NCBI GenBank assembly: GCA_028293625.1 | Contig: JAQGOL010000035.1 | Coordinates: 124,001-188,000 of the forward strand | Length of the DNA stretch: 64,000 nucleotides | Direction of reading: 5' to 3' | DNA from: Chthoniobacteraceae bacterium | GTDB taxonomy: Bacteria; Verrucomicrobiota; Verrucomicrobiia; Chthoniobacterales; Chthoniobacteraceae | In this document: piece by piece, positions 42,958-52,711 of the stretch | Layout of the letters: the number at the start of each line of letters is the position of its first letter | How positions within the stretch are numbered: position 1 is the stretch's first letter | Made by a program: the position numbers and the translations under genes | The notes under the pieces: generated by a model | Database searches by the model: none | What the model was told of the DNA's origin: nothing | Seen by the model: the letters and a program-made list of their open reading frames with translations, nothing else

Positions 42958-44823
42958 TCAGGCCATTGAAACCGGCCTTTGGATGTAAATGGCCACAAGT
43001 GCGAGATCCGAAGGAGTCACCCCGCTGATCCGGGCCGCTTGTCCCAGGGTTTCCGGCCGCACAGACCCGAGCTTCTGCCGCGTTTCGGCGCGCAGCCCGT
43101 CGATTTTAAGGTAATCAATATGAGCCGGAATCCGCTTTAGATCATTGTTGCGAAGTTTCTCGATCGCCGCGTTCTGGCGGACGATGTAGCCCTCGTATCG
43201 AAGCTCGACCTCGATTGCCTCCCAAAGCTCCGTTGGAAACGCAGCGCGAATGGGCTGCGGGAGGGTATTGAGATCGGACTCGGGCCGTTTGAGCCATTGG
43301 GCTAGCCGTACCCCTTCGTAGGGGGTTTTTTCCGCGAACCCGCGCAAAGCCTCAAGGGTCGCGATTTTGGCGAGCACTTTCTGGTGACGCTCTGCGTCAA
43401 CAAGGCCGTGTTGATGAGCAAGGAGAGTAAGCCGCAGGTCTGCGTTGTCGTGCCGCAGGACGAGCCGGTGTTCGGCGCGGCTGGTGAACATGCGGTATGG
43501 CTCAGGCGTGCCTTTCGTCACGAGATCGTCGATCAGCACTCCAATATAGGCGTCGGCGCGGCTGAGAGTCAGGGCAGGCAGGGAAAGCACTTTGAGCGCG
43601 GCATTAGCCCCTGCCATCAGACCTTGCGCGGCGGCCTCTTCGTATCCGGATGTTCCATTGATTTGGCCCGCGAAATAGAGCCCGGGCACGCGCTGAGTTT
43701 CCAGCGTGTGCTGGAGTTGGGTTGGCGGAAAATAATCATATTCCACGGCGTATCCCGGGCGCATGATTTCCGCGTTTTCCAATCCGGCAATGCTGCGGAT
43801 GAAAGCGTATTGGACTTCCATCGGCAGGCTCGTGGAGACACCGTTGACGTAATATTCCTCCGTGTGCCGCCCTTCCGGCTCTAGAAAGATCTGGTGCTGA
43901 GTCTTTTCGGCAAACTTGACGACCTTGTCCTCAATGGACGGACAATAACGCGGGCCGACTCCCTCGATCCGCCCGGCATACAGGGGCGAGAGATGCAGGT
44001 TTTCGCGAATATGATCGTGGGTTTTCGAGTTGGTGTAAGTGATCCAACAGGGGAGTTGTTCCACATGGAACATTCCATCCTTCCATTCGTTGAGGGTGAA
44101 GATGTCGTCACGTTCGCGAACCAGGCGTTCCGGAACAAAGCTGAATGGGGCCGGTGGATCATCGCCCGTCTGGCGTTCGCATTTTGAAAAATCGATTGTC
44201 TTCCCGTTCAGCCGGCACGGCGTGCCTGTTTTGAAGCGGCCCACTTCAAACCCAAGATCTTTCAGATTGTCGCTCAGGGTGGAAAATGCGTCGCCCATTC
44301 GGCCGCCTGCCTGATTTTGTAATCCGACATGGAGCAGGCCGCGCATGAAGGTGCCCGTCGTCACCACGACCGAACGCCCGTGGACGCGAAGCCCGAGATT
44401 TGTCTCCACGCCCACGATTCCGTTGGAGTCGGTCAGAACGCGGACAACATTTCCCTGTTTAATGTCGAGATTGGGTTGCCGTTCAAGAATCGCCTTGGCG
44501 CGGAACTGGTACGCTTTCTTGTCGCACTGAGCCCGGGGGGATCTCACGCTCGGTCCCTTTCTTGCGTTCAGGAGCCGGAATTGAATGCTCGTCGCGTCGG
44601 TGTTCAAACCCATCACTCCGCCCAGCGCGTCGATTTCGCGAACGATCTGACCTTTTGCCTGCCCGCCAATGGCTGGGTTGCATGACATCTGGCCCACCGA
44701 GTCGAGGTTTTGGGTGAGCATCAATGTTTTACATCCGAGCCGAGCTGCTGCGCTCGCCGCTTCAATTCCGGCGTGCCCGGCTCCGATGACGATGACGTCG
44801 TAATGTGTGGGATAAAGAAACAT
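42958..44823 (-). CDS. mnmG: tRNA uridine-5-carboxymethylaminomethyl synthase subunit MnmG
   Basis: A 621-residue flavoprotein that, with MnmE, builds cmnm5U at the wobble base of tRNAs. The FAD motif [10 protein letters not shown] is near the N-terminus, and GxxGYPEAAAQ-like [16 protein letters not shown] and [11 protein letters not shown] are family signatures. Length is normal. The segment [11 protein letters not shown] is encoded by DNA that reads as a parS-like palindrome. The gene is in an operon with cdd (18 bases upstream) and the glycosyltransferase downstream. The ATG start is preceded by no clear Shine-Dalgarno sequence. Confidence 0.97.
   Translation of the reverse strand: MFLYPTHYDVIVIGAGHAGIEAASAAARLGCKTLMLTQNLDSVGQMSCNPAIGGQAKGQIVREIDALGGVMGLNTDATSIQFRLLNARKGPSVRSPRAQCDKKAYQFRAKAILERQPNLDIKQGNVVRVLTDSNGIVGVETNLGLRVHGRSVVVTTGTFMRGLLHVGLQNQAGGRMGDAFSTLSDNLKDLGFEVGRFKTGTPCRLNGKTIDFSKCERQTGDDPPAPFSFVPERLVRERDDIFTLNEWKDGMFHVEQLPCWITYTNSKTHDHIRENLHLSPLYAGRIEGVGPRYCPSIEDKVVKFAEKTQHQIFLEPEGRHTEEYYVNGVSTSLPMEVQYAFIRSIAGLENAEIMRPGYAVEYDYFPPTQLQHTLETQRVPGLYFAGQINGTSGYEEAAAQGLMAGANAALKVLSLPALTLSRADAYIGVLIDDLVTKGTPEPYRMFTSRAEHRLVLRHDNADLRLTLLAHQHGLVDAERHQKVLAKIATLEALRGFAEKTPYEGVRLAQWLKRPESDLNTLPQPIRAAFPTELWEAIEVELRYEGYIVRQNAAIEKLRNNDLKRIPAHIDYLKIDGLRAETRQKLGSVRPETLGQAARISGVTPSDLALVAIYIQRPVSMA
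44057..44072. promoter_or_regulatory. parS-like palindrome inside mnmG
   Basis: TGTTCCACATGGAACA matches the 16-base sequence TGTTCCACGTGGAACA, a parS form bound by ParB in several bacteria, at 15 of 16 positions. It lies within the mnmG coding region. Chance occurrence in coding DNA is possible, but a second match lies 766 bases away. Confidence 0.5.
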
Positions 44824-44838
44824 GTTCTACGTGGAACT
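44823..44838. promoter_or_regulatory. Second parS-like palindrome at the mnmG start
   Basis: TGTTCTACGTGGAACT matches TGTTCCACGTGGAACA at 14 of 16 positions, with the central ACGTGGAAC half intact. It fills most of the 18-base gap between the cdd stop and the mnmG start codon, a position free of protein-coding constraint. Confidence 0.45.
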
Positions 44839-44841
44839 TTT

Positions 44842-45243
44842 TTAGGTGCCTAAAATGCCCGCCCTTGCCCGCGGTAAAAGCGCATTCAGCGTGGATTCAA
44901 AAATGTCGCCCGCCGGATTGGCAGAACGTACTTCCATATCTTCATTGGCCGGGACAAATTCTGAGAGAACCTGCCGGCATGCACCGCACGGGCTGACCGG
45001 GCTGACCGATTCGGAAACAATGGCGATGGAAACGAATTCGGCGTACCCAGCCGCAATAGCCGCCGTCACCGCGGCGCGTTCAGCACAGATCGTAAGACCA
45101 AAGGAAAGATTTTCGACATTGCAGCCGGTGAATACTTTGCCGTCCTTTGTTAGTAATGCGGCGCCCACGCGGAAATTTGAGTAGGGCGCATAGGCATTTT
45201 GGCGGACCTCCCATGCGAGTTCAAAAAGTTGATCAAAATTCAT
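44842..45243 (-). CDS. cdd: Cytidine deaminase
   Basis: A 133-residue homotetrameric-type cytidine deaminase for pyrimidine salvage. The zinc and proton-shuttle motif is CAERAAV, with the second zinc motif PCGACRQVL. The length fits the short (about 130-residue) type. It is the first gene of the operon with mnmG and the glycosyltransferase. The start is the ATG before NFDQLFELA. Confidence 0.95.
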   Translation of the reverse strand: MNFDQLFELAWEVRQNAYAPYSNFRVGAALLTKDGKVFTGCNVENLSFGLTICAERAAVTAAIAAGYAEFVSIAIVSESVSPVSPCGACRQVLSEFVPANEDMEVRSANPAGDIFESTLNALLPRARAGILGT

Positions 45244-45604
45244 AGTAAAAAGTAAGGGCGTAAATCGCGGCGGCGCGGCTGATCAGCGGCAAACCGTGAG
45301 CATGGAATGCGTGGAACTATCAGGCAAATTTGGGGTGCTGTCCATATTTCGTAAGTGTAACTGCGACAAGGACTTGCAATATAGTTATTGGCTTTTTCAG
45401 GCTATTTTGAGCTCGGATGCGTGCCGACGCTCTCTATTTGGATCAAGTTTGTCTTCTCTAAATCAGCGACGTCCTGACCGAAGAAAACGCGTTTACTCGA
45501 ATTTACCGGAAACGGACTGAGCGGGAGCGGGTTGGGAGTAATTTCAGACGGCGCAGGTTCATGGTTGCGCGAAACTCGACACCCCATTAGGAATTTGCGC
45601 TTTC
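45244..45604. other. 361-base intergenic region between cdd and pdhA
   Basis: This region separates the divergent cdd and pdhA genes and should contain both promoters. A TATAGT at 45380-45385 could be a -10 element for the pdhA direction, but no matching -35 stands out. A half-site GTGGAAC at 45311-45317, like that of the two parS-like sites in and next to mnmG, is also here. Short open frames in the region show no sign of coding. No riboswitch-like structure was recognised. Confidence 0.4.
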
Positions 45605-46690
45605 ATGCCGCTCCTTATGGACACAGCCGTCACCACTCCCAATTTTGACACAGCGCCGATCAACCAATCGCTGACGAGCGAAGATAAACTTCGCTTCCTC
45701 AGAGACATGATGCGCATCCGCCGTTTCGAGCAGGGCGCTCTGCAGCAATATTCTCAAGGGAAGATCGGCGGATTCCTTCACGTCTATATTGGACAGGAGA
45801 GCGTGGCGGTCGGCACCGTATCGCTCATGGGCGCCAACGACCATGTGATCACCGCATATCGTGATCACGGGCATGCGCTCGCCGTCGGGATGAACATGAA
45901 CGAGTGCATGGCGGAGCTTTTGGGAAAAGCCACCGGCTGTTCCAAGGGCAAGGGCGGTTCAATGCACTTTTTCGCGCCGGACAAAAACTATTGGGGCGGC
46001 CATGGCATCGTCGGTGGACAGACTCCGCTTGGCTTGGGCCTGGCATACGGGATTAAATATAAAGGGCTGACGGGAGCCGCGCTCTGTTTCATGGGAGATG
46101 GCGCCACCAATCAGGGCGCTTGGTATGAGTCGCTGAATCTCGCATCACTCTGGGATTTGCCGGTCGTCTATATCATCGAGAATAACCAATACTCGATGGG
46201 AACCAGTCTTGACCGCTCAAGCGCGTTTCGGAGTTGCCTGGCGGAGCGGGCGGCCGGGTTTGCGATCGATTGGGATACGTGCAATGGCGAGGACATCTAT
46301 GAAGTGCGCGCCAAGACACAGATCGCCATCGATCGTGCGCACAAGCAATCGCGGCCGACGGTGCTTGAGATCGATACCTATCGCTACTACGGCCACTCGG
46401 TTGCTGACGCCAAGCACAAGGTCTACCGCAGCGAAGAGGAGATCGAGCGTTACAAACAAAATCACGATCCCATCCGCTTGTGGAAAGCGCGCCTGATCAG
46501 CGAGGGAGTCCTCGCCGAAGGCAAGTACGACGAGATGGATGCGGCGGCCAAAGCCGAGGCCGATGAGAGCATCAAGTTTGCTGAAGCGAGTCCGTGGCCG
46601 AGCGAGGCGAGCATCTCCGAAGACGTTTACTTTGAAGTGGATCGCCAGACGATCGCCGGCCGGACCGGAAAACACTTTTTCAACGACTAG
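45605..46690 (+). CDS. pdhA: Pyruvate dehydrogenase E1 component, alpha subunit
   Basis: A 361-residue subunit of the heterotetrameric E1 that decarboxylates pyruvate with thiamine diphosphate. The ThDP-binding motif is GDGATNQGAWYESLNLA with the ENN ending of IIENNQYSMG, and the phosphorylation-loop-like YRYYGHSVADA is present. It leads the pdhA-pdhB-pdhC operon, with pdhB 42 bases downstream. Together with lpd these make the complex that feeds acetyl-CoA to the citric acid cycle. The start MPLLMDTAV is the furthest upstream ATG; the second Met, at residue 5, is also possible. Confidence 0.96.
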   Translation: MPLLMDTAVTTPNFDTAPINQSLTSEDKLRFLRDMMRIRRFEQGALQQYSQGKIGGFLHVYIGQESVAVGTVSLMGANDHVITAYRDHGHALAVGMNMNECMAELLGKATGCSKGKGGSMHFFAPDKNYWGGHGIVGGQTPLGLGLAYGIKYKGLTGAALCFMGDGATNQGAWYESLNLASLWDLPVVYIIENNQYSMGTSLDRSSAFRSCLAERAAGFAIDWDTCNGEDIYEVRAKTQIAIDRAHKQSRPTVLEIDTYRYYGHSVADAKHKVYRSEEEIERYKQNHDPIRLWKARLISEGVLAEGKYDEMDAAAKAEADESIKFAEASPWPSEASISEDVYFEVDRQTIAGRTGKHFFND

Positions 46691-46732
46691 GCAAAGCCCA
46701 AGTCCATTCATCCAATACTTTATTGACCTGAC

Positions 46733-47707
46733 ATGCCTGAAATTACTTATCGCGAAGCTATCCGCCACGCACTGGCCGAAGAACTCGAGCGCGACGAAAA
46801 CGTCGTGGTGATCGGCGAGGAAGTCGCTGAATACGACGGCGCTTACAAAGTGACCGAAGGGCTCTGGAAACGTTTTGGCGACAAACGGATTGTCGATACA
46901 CCGATCAGCGAAGCCGCCTTTATCGGGATGGGCGTCGGCGCTTCGATGCTGGGATTGCGCCCCGTCATGGAGCTGATGTTCTGGAGCTTTGCCACCGTGG
47001 CGTGGGATCAGATCATCAACAACGCCGGCTTTGTGCGGTACATGAGCGGCGGCCTGATCAACTGCCCGATCGTCATCCGCGGTCCCGCAAATGGCGGCAC
47101 TGGCGTCGGAGCCACCCACAGTCATACGCCGGAAAACATGCTGGCCAATATTCCGGGCTTAAAAGTGGTCTGTCCCGCGACGGCCTACGATGCAAAAGGG
47201 CTTTTAAAGACCGCCATTCGCGACAACGATCCGGTGATGTTTCTGGAAAGCACTTTGCTTTACGGAAACCTCGGGGAAGTGCCAACGGAAGAGTACCTGA
47301 TTCCGCTTGGAGTTGCCGATGTGAAACGCGAAGGAACCGATATCACTTTGATCGCGCACGGCGGCGCAGTGCTGACCGCACTGAAAGCAGCGGAATTGCT
47401 CGCAGCCGAACACGACATCAGCGCCGAGGTGGTCGATCTGCGCAGCATTCGCCCTCTTGATGAAGAGACGATTCTAAAAAGCGTGCGCAAAACTCACCGC
47501 GCCGTGCTGATTGAAGAGAATAAACCGTTCTGCGGAGTAGGCGCGCAGATTTCCTCCATGCTGATGCAAAAGGCATTCGACGATCTCGACGCCCCCGTGC
47601 TTCGCATCAGCGCGATCGATGCGCCCGCCATTTACAGTCCCCACCTTGAAGCCAAACAGTTGCCTCGCCCAACTGATGTCATCGCCAAGGTGTTGAGTAT
47701 TTGCTAG
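46733..47707 (+). CDS. pdhB: Pyruvate dehydrogenase E1 component, beta subunit
   Basis: A 324-residue partner of the E1 alpha subunit. The opening PEITYREAIRHAL, the ThDP-contact IGEEVAEYDGAYKVT and the GxGVGATHSHTPE loop are family features, with the C-terminal IEENKPFCGVGAQI. It sits between pdhA and pdhC (90 bases before pdhC) in the same direction. Confidence 0.97.
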   Translation: MPEITYREAIRHALAEELERDENVVVIGEEVAEYDGAYKVTEGLWKRFGDKRIVDTPISEAAFIGMGVGASMLGLRPVMELMFWSFATVAWDQIINNAGFVRYMSGGLINCPIVIRGPANGGTGVGATHSHTPENMLANIPGLKVVCPATAYDAKGLLKTAIRDNDPVMFLESTLLYGNLGEVPTEEYLIPLGVADVKREGTDITLIAHGGAVLTALKAAELLAAEHDISAEVVDLRSIRPLDEETILKSVRKTHRAVLIEENKPFCGVGAQISSMLMQKAFDDLDAPVLRISAIDAPAIYSPHLEAKQLPRPTDVIAKVLSIC

Positions 47708-47797
47708 GGCGAAGAAATCATGTCAACTCGGAGGAGCGCCCGACGGCATCCTCCCCACTCAGGGCGCACCTGAAAGCAGACCAACTTTATCCATCCC

Positions 47798-49093
47798 ATG
47801 GCCAATTATATTGTAATGCCCAAACTCAGCGACACGATGACCGAGGGAACCCTCGTCAAATGGCGTAAAAAAGAGGGCGACAAAGTCGAAGTAGGAGACG
47901 TTATCGCGGAGATCGAAACCGATAAAGCGACGATGGAGATGGAGGCCTTCGACGATGGCATCCTCAATAAGCATCTTATTCAGGAAGGCACCAAAGTGTT
48001 GGTCGGCAACCGGATCGGCCTGATTCTTGGCAAGGGCGAGAGCGCACCTGTCGACGCGCCCGCCGTCGCTGCCGCCGCTCCGGTAGACAAAGAAGCTCCG
48101 GAAAAACCCGCGTCCGCTGTCAACGGAGCACCGGCCGCCCAGCAGGCTGCCGCGCCCCGTCCTTCAACACCGGCGGCGGCGCCTGTTCAGCGCAACGACG
48201 GAGAACGCATTCGTATTTCGCCGTTTGCCCGCAAGCTCGCCCAGGAAAAAGGCATCGATATCAGCACGGTGACAGGAACAGGCCCCGGCGGCCGTATTAT
48301 CGCGGCTGATATTGAATCGGCAAAACCCGGAGCGGTTTCTGCCGCACCAGCCGCTGCAAAGCCAGCTGCTGCGCCCGTCGCCGCCACCCCGGCCGGGGCA
48401 GGGGACCAAAGGCTCCCGCTTTCCGGAATGCGCCGGGTCATCGCCGAGCGTTTGCTCACCAGCAAAACGACGATTCCTCATTTCTATCTCAACATCGAAG
48501 TCGATGCCGGCCCGCTCATGAAATTGCGCGCTGAAGTCAATGCCGCCTCGGAAGCGGCGGGCGGCACGAAGATCACGGTGAACGATTTTGTGTTAAAAGC
48601 TGTTATCGCAGCAGCGGTCAAAGTCCCAGCTGTCAATGCGAGTTTTGATGGCGACGCGATTATCCAGTATGCCAATGTTAATCTTTGCGTGGCCGTTGCG
48701 GTCGAAGATGGATTGGTGACTCCCGTGGTGCGCGAAGCCCAGAAGAAGTCGCTGCGCGAGATCAGCGAATCGGTCAAGGACCTTGCCGGCCGCGCCCGTT
48801 CCAAAAAACTGAAGCCCGAGGAATACCAGGGCGGCACGATCACGGTTTCCAACCTCGGCAGCTACGGTATCGAAAGTTTCTCGGCCATCATCAACCCGCC
48901 TCAGGCAATGATCGTCAGTGTCGGTGCGATCGTAAAAAAGCCGGTGGTGGGACCGAACGATCAGATTATTGCCGGACAACGGCTCGGTATTGGCCTGAGC
49001 GCCGACCACCGTGTGGTTGACGGCGCGGTGGGAGCGCAATACCTCGCTGAGCTTCGCAAGTTTATCGAGAGTCCGACCTTGATGCTGCTTTGA
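47798..49093 (+). CDS. pdhC: Pyruvate dehydrogenase E2, dihydrolipoyl acetyltransferase
   Basis: A 431-residue E2 with a single lipoyl domain (residues 1-80, lipoyl lysine Lys43 in ETDKATMEM). An Ala/Pro-rich linker follows, then a peripheral subunit-binding domain near ISPFARKLAQEKGID and GPGGRIIAADI. The catalytic core has the active-site histidine in SADHRVVDGAVGA. It should form the core of the complex and transfer acetyl to CoA. It is the last gene of the operon; lpd is on the same strand 3.6 kb away, beyond the SNF2 gene. Confidence 0.96.
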   Translation: MANYIVMPKLSDTMTEGTLVKWRKKEGDKVEVGDVIAEIETDKATMEMEAFDDGILNKHLIQEGTKVLVGNRIGLILGKGESAPVDAPAVAAAAPVDKEAPEKPASAVNGAPAAQQAAAPRPSTPAAAPVQRNDGERIRISPFARKLAQEKGIDISTVTGTGPGGRIIAADIESAKPGAVSAAPAAAKPAAAPVAATPAGAGDQRLPLSGMRRVIAERLLTSKTTIPHFYLNIEVDAGPLMKLRAEVNAASEAAGGTKITVNDFVLKAVIAAAVKVPAVNASFDGDAIIQYANVNLCVAVAVEDGLVTPVVREAQKKSLREISESVKDLAGRARSKKLKPEEYQGGTITVSNLGSYGIESFSAIINPPQAMIVSVGAIVKKPVVGPNDQIIAGQRLGIGLSADHRVVDGAVGAQYLAELRKFIESPTLMLL

Positions 49094-49103
49094 GCGCTGC
49101 TGC

Positions 49104-52100
49104 TCAGGTTAACAGAAATTGGAAGTCCTCAATCGTCAGTGCCTTGGCAAAGGTCTCTTCGCCAAGCACATCGGTGGCGAGAGCGCTTTTCTGACACTGC
49201 AAGGCGCGGATTTTTTCCTCGATCGTTCCTTTTACTAAAAGCCGGTATGCGATGACTTTGTTCGTCTGCCCGATCCGGTGGGTGCGATCGATCGCCTGGC
49301 TTTCCGCCGCCGGGTTCCACCACGGATCAAAGAGAACCACGTACGAAGCCGCCGTCAGGTTGAGCCCAAAGCCGCCGGCCCGCAGGGAGATGAGAAACAC
49401 AGCCGCCCCTTCATGCGATTGGAATTCATCGACGAGCGCGCCGCGGTTCTCCGTCTGTCCGGTCAGTTTAAAATAGGGCCAGTCGCGCGATTTAAGCTCT
49501 TCTTCAACGAGCGCGAGCATTTCCACGAACTGCGAAAAAACCAGCACCTTGCTCCCCTGCTCCATGATTGGTTCAAGCAGATCGAGCAGGGCATCGAGCT
49601 TGGCGCTTTCCGCTTTTTTGCCACCCGCCAGCGCCGGATGGCAACAGATCTGCCGCAGCCGCAGCAGCGATGTGAGCACACTAAATCGCGCTTTATCGAG
49701 TTGGCGCGCTGTTTTGAGATTGAGGAGCTGCTGGCGCGCGTTCTTTAACTCGGCCTGGTAGAGCGCTGCCTGGCCCCCTTCGAGTTCGCAAAGAATATCC
49801 TCCTCGATCCGGTCGGGCAGATCGTTGGCCACATCGCTTTTTGTCCGGCGCAAAACAAATGGACGCACCCGCGCCGAGAGCCGCCGCCGGGCCAGCGGAT
49901 CGGTGCGTTGATCGAAGCGCTTGGTAAAATCGGCGCGCGCCCCGAGCACACCCGGCATGCTGAACATCATGATGCTCCACAAATCGAGGAGCCGGTTTTC
50001 AATGGGAGTGCCGCTCAGGGCCAGCCGATGCGAAGCTCGAAGCGCGCAAGCCACCCGGGCCGTTTGTGAAGCGGGATTTTTAATGAACTGCGCTTCATCC
50101 AGAATTGCCGCATGCCACTCCACGCTTCCGAGGCATTCCTCAAAGAGGCGGAGTTGCGCATAATTTACAACCATCAGATCACATTCCCCAAGCGTCTCTT
50201 TAAATTGACCGGGTTCGCCTCCGCGCCATTGCTTCACGCGCAGACCGGGGAAAAAGCGGTTCGCCTCGTTGCGCCAGTTATCGATAACCGACTTGGGACA
50301 AACAACCAGGCTTGGTCCCGGGGCGCCTTTCGATTCTCCACGCAACCACGCCAGCCAGGCAAGTGTTTGCACGGTTTTACCGAGCCCCATGTCGTCGGCC
50401 AGGATTCCACCGAACCGGTTGGTGGAAAGATAGGCCAGGAAATGAAAGCCGGCGATTTGGTAGGGACGCAGCTCAGCCTGAATTGCTTTGGGAACGTCCG
50501 GTGCAATCCGGGTCTGGATCTCTTCCGCGCGCCGTTCGATGGCCGCCGCCTGCTTTTTTGAGAGCAGCCGTGCGGTTGCTTTGTTGGCAAGCTGCAAGGC
50601 ATGGAACCGCTGCGGTTTGCTCGAAAAATCGCGCGAATTGATTCCGATATCCGCCATCCGCGCCTCGTCCTCCGGGGAGATGTCGAACGAGAGCCGGCGC
50701 CATCCTTTTGATCCGAGCCGCACATATTGACCGTTTGCATCCATGAGCAGCGTCAGTTCTTCTTCGGAGAGTTCGGTATCGCTGATTTTGAGGGCAACCT
50801 TGAGATCAAACCAATCAATGCCCACAGGGGCGACATCGAGTTGGAGTGAAGCGGTGAGCGGGGCTTGGGACAACGAGGCGAGGATAGGATCGAGGATGAG
50901 CTCAAACTCAGAAGATAGATGGGTGAGCCATTCGACAAACTGCTGCGGGAATTTCGATGTGATTTTGCGCTGCCAGCGGCCATTGAGCGGGCTCCAGGCC
51001 ATCGCGAGCGCCTCGAGCGCCGCCGGCACCAGGCGCATTGCCGAGCGATCCACGCGCTCGATCACTGATTCGTCCTTTCGCAGCGTCCCTTTCGTTTCCC
51101 AGCCGCTCTCCCCATAAACCTGCGGGGGCCTTGCGTGCCCAAAATTCGCTTCCACTGATAACTCAATATTTTCACCCGCTGCAAACGGGACCAGGCGGCA
51201 CTGGAAAACCACGTGCGCCTTAACTGTGATCGTTTTTTTCGCCAATTCCGCCGGGAGCGCCACCCCGATCTGATCGAGCAGCGCAACGCCTTCGGAGGTT
51301 TCGAGCGCTTGTGCAGGGATCCGGTTCGGTTTGCGCGGATCGGCGCTAAGTCCAACAAAATGAGCGGCTTGGTAAATGACTCCGGTCCCTACGTAGAGCG
51401 GCGGATGCCCCGACAACGCAACGAGCAAAGGCGAGGGGAGCACGCCATCGGGCAACGTAAGGCGGAGCTCATAATCGCGTGGCTCGAGACCCAGCGGTTC
51501 GATCGTCCATTTTAAAAGCGCCGGATCGCGAACGAAAGGAAGGCCTTCCTCGGTCAGCAGGCTGGCAGCCAGCATCGGGTTGCGGAAAAGCGGATTAAGG
51601 ACGGTCTGCGCGTAAGGGCTTGAATAAGGGAGCACGCCATCAAAACTGCCGCCCTGCCGGTAAGCCATCCAAAGCGTGACGCTTTCATCGTCGAGCCGTA
51701 GCGAGCCTTGGTTCCACTCATTATACATCTGCTCAAAGCGGCGCTTTTTGACGGGTTCGAACGCCGCCTCGGGTGCCGGCCGCCATTCCAGCTGGACATT
51801 GGTTTTGTGAAAAACAGCCCGCAATTTAACAAATGGCACTATGTCGTGATCCGCTGAAACGGTGCTGAAGCGCAACCGATCGCGCCAATACACGATCGCC
51901 TTCTTGTATTCGCGATCGGCCACCAAAGCGTCGATTTCCTCTCCGGCGGTAATGGATGCCAAAAAGAGGGGCGGCTTCACCTCCTGGGCGCGGAGGAAAG
52001 CCGCGAGATAAAGCCACGCTTCCCAGGCATCGTGGGGCGGCGACGGCCAGATCTCGTGCATCTGATAATTCCAGCTGCTGATCTTATCGCCCAGCAACGG

Positions 52101-52565
52101 ACTCAAAACATACTCGGCAATCCGCTTTGAGTCGCCGCACTTTCTGTAGATCTCTTCAATCTCAGCCGCCTTTTTTCCCTCTTCAGCGAGCAGAGAACGG
52201 CCAAGCCGGGCCTCGATCATTTCGGAAAATGTTGCCGGCGAAGGGGTGGCCTCGGCTTGGGAGGGGTCGTAGCTAAGCAGTGCCAGCATGGCCGCATATC
52301 GGTGTTTGCAGGGAGTGGTCGCCTGGCAGCTGCACCGGCCAGCCCATGCCGAGCCCGTCCAATCAAACTGCACGCTGTGAATTTTCGGATCCGGGACGCT
52401 GAAACTAAAAGTCTCCGTCCCTGTCGTCGTCAATTTGACTGTCCCTGTCGTCGTCAATTTGACTCCGCCGGTTTTAAAAAGTGCCGTGCCGCGCTTTGCG
52501 GTAGCCTCCGTGGCGCGTTTGAGAAAAGCGCGAGCGGCGCTTTCATGGAGGGAATCAATAAGCAT
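49104..52565 (-). CDS. SNF2-family helicase with SWIM zinc finger
   Basis: A 1153-residue Swi2/Snf2-type DNA-dependent ATPase. A SWIM zinc motif (CSCQATTPCKH) is near residues 75-95. The two helicase lobes are C-terminal: Walker A in DDMGLGKT, a DEAQ box in ILDEAQFIKN, the LSGTPIENR motif and the C-lobe RAGGFGLNLTAAS with DRTHRIGQ. Such bacterial proteins are often called HepA/RapA-like or YwqA-like; the role here is unknown. It interrupts the spacing between pdhC and lpd on the other strand. The N-terminal coding region has an exact 24-base tandem duplication (see separate feature). Confidence 0.93.
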   Translation of the reverse strand: MLIDSLHESAARAFLKRATEATAKRGTALFKTGGVKLTTTGTVKLTTTGTETFSFSVPDPKIHSVQFDWTGSAWAGRCSCQATTPCKHRYAAMLALLSYDPSQAEATPSPATFSEMIEARLGRSLLAEEGKKAAEIEEIYRKCGDSKRIAEYVLSPLLGDKISSWNYQMHEIWPSPPHDAWEAWLYLAAFLRAQEVKPPLFLASITAGEEIDALVADREYKKAIVYWRDRLRFSTVSADHDIVPFVKLRAVFHKTNVQLEWRPAPEAAFEPVKKRRFEQMYNEWNQGSLRLDDESVTLWMAYRQGGSFDGVLPYSSPYAQTVLNPLFRNPMLAASLLTEEGLPFVRDPALLKWTIEPLGLEPRDYELRLTLPDGVLPSPLLVALSGHPPLYVGTGVIYQAAHFVGLSADPRKPNRIPAQALETSEGVALLDQIGVALPAELAKKTITVKAHVVFQCRLVPFAAGENIELSVEANFGHARPPQVYGESGWETKGTLRKDESVIERVDRSAMRLVPAALEALAMAWSPLNGRWQRKITSKFPQQFVEWLTHLSSEFELILDPILASLSQAPLTASLQLDVAPVGIDWFDLKVALKISDTELSEEELTLLMDANGQYVRLGSKGWRRLSFDISPEDEARMADIGINSRDFSSKPQRFHALQLANKATARLLSKKQAAAIERRAEEIQTRIAPDVPKAIQAELRPYQIAGFHFLAYLSTNRFGGILADDMGLGKTVQTLAWLAWLRGESKGAPGPSLVVCPKSVIDNWRNEANRFFPGLRVKQWRGGEPGQFKETLGECDLMVVNYAQLRLFEECLGSVEWHAAILDEAQFIKNPASQTARVACALRASHRLALSGTPIENRLLDLWSIMMFSMPGVLGARADFTKRFDQRTDPLARRRLSARVRPFVLRRTKSDVANDLPDRIEEDILCELEGGQAALYQAELKNARQQLLNLKTARQLDKARFSVLTSLLRLRQICCHPALAGGKKAESAKLDALLDLLEPIMEQGSKVLVFSQFVEMLALVEEELKSRDWPYFKLTGQTENRGALVDEFQSHEGAAVFLISLRAGGFGLNLTAASYVVLFDPWWNPAAESQAIDRTHRIGQTNKVIAYRLLVKGTIEEKIRALQCQKSALATDVLGEETFAKALTIEDFQFLLT
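52417..52464. repeat. Exact 24-base tandem duplication in the SNF2 gene
   Basis: The unit gtccctgtcgtcgtcaattt plus gact occurs twice head-to-tail with no mismatch. It adds eight residues in frame (the protein reads VKLTTTGT twice). This looks like a recent slippage or duplication event, since the copies are identical. Confidence 0.95.
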
Positions 52566-52711
52566 GGGTAGGCGCTACCTCCGCAAATGGTGAGGCTTGA
52601 TACAAGCGGGACTTTTTTTGAAGCGAACAAAGCCTCTTTTTGTTCATCAAGAGCTGTGAGTGAACCTTTGACGAATGCGCCTTGGCTCGCGCATCTTCTC
52701 CGACCACTTCT

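Noticed and set aside
45296-45520. 74-codon open frame between cdd and pdhA
   Set aside because: No homology-like features, no ribosome site, and codon pattern unlike the neighbours.
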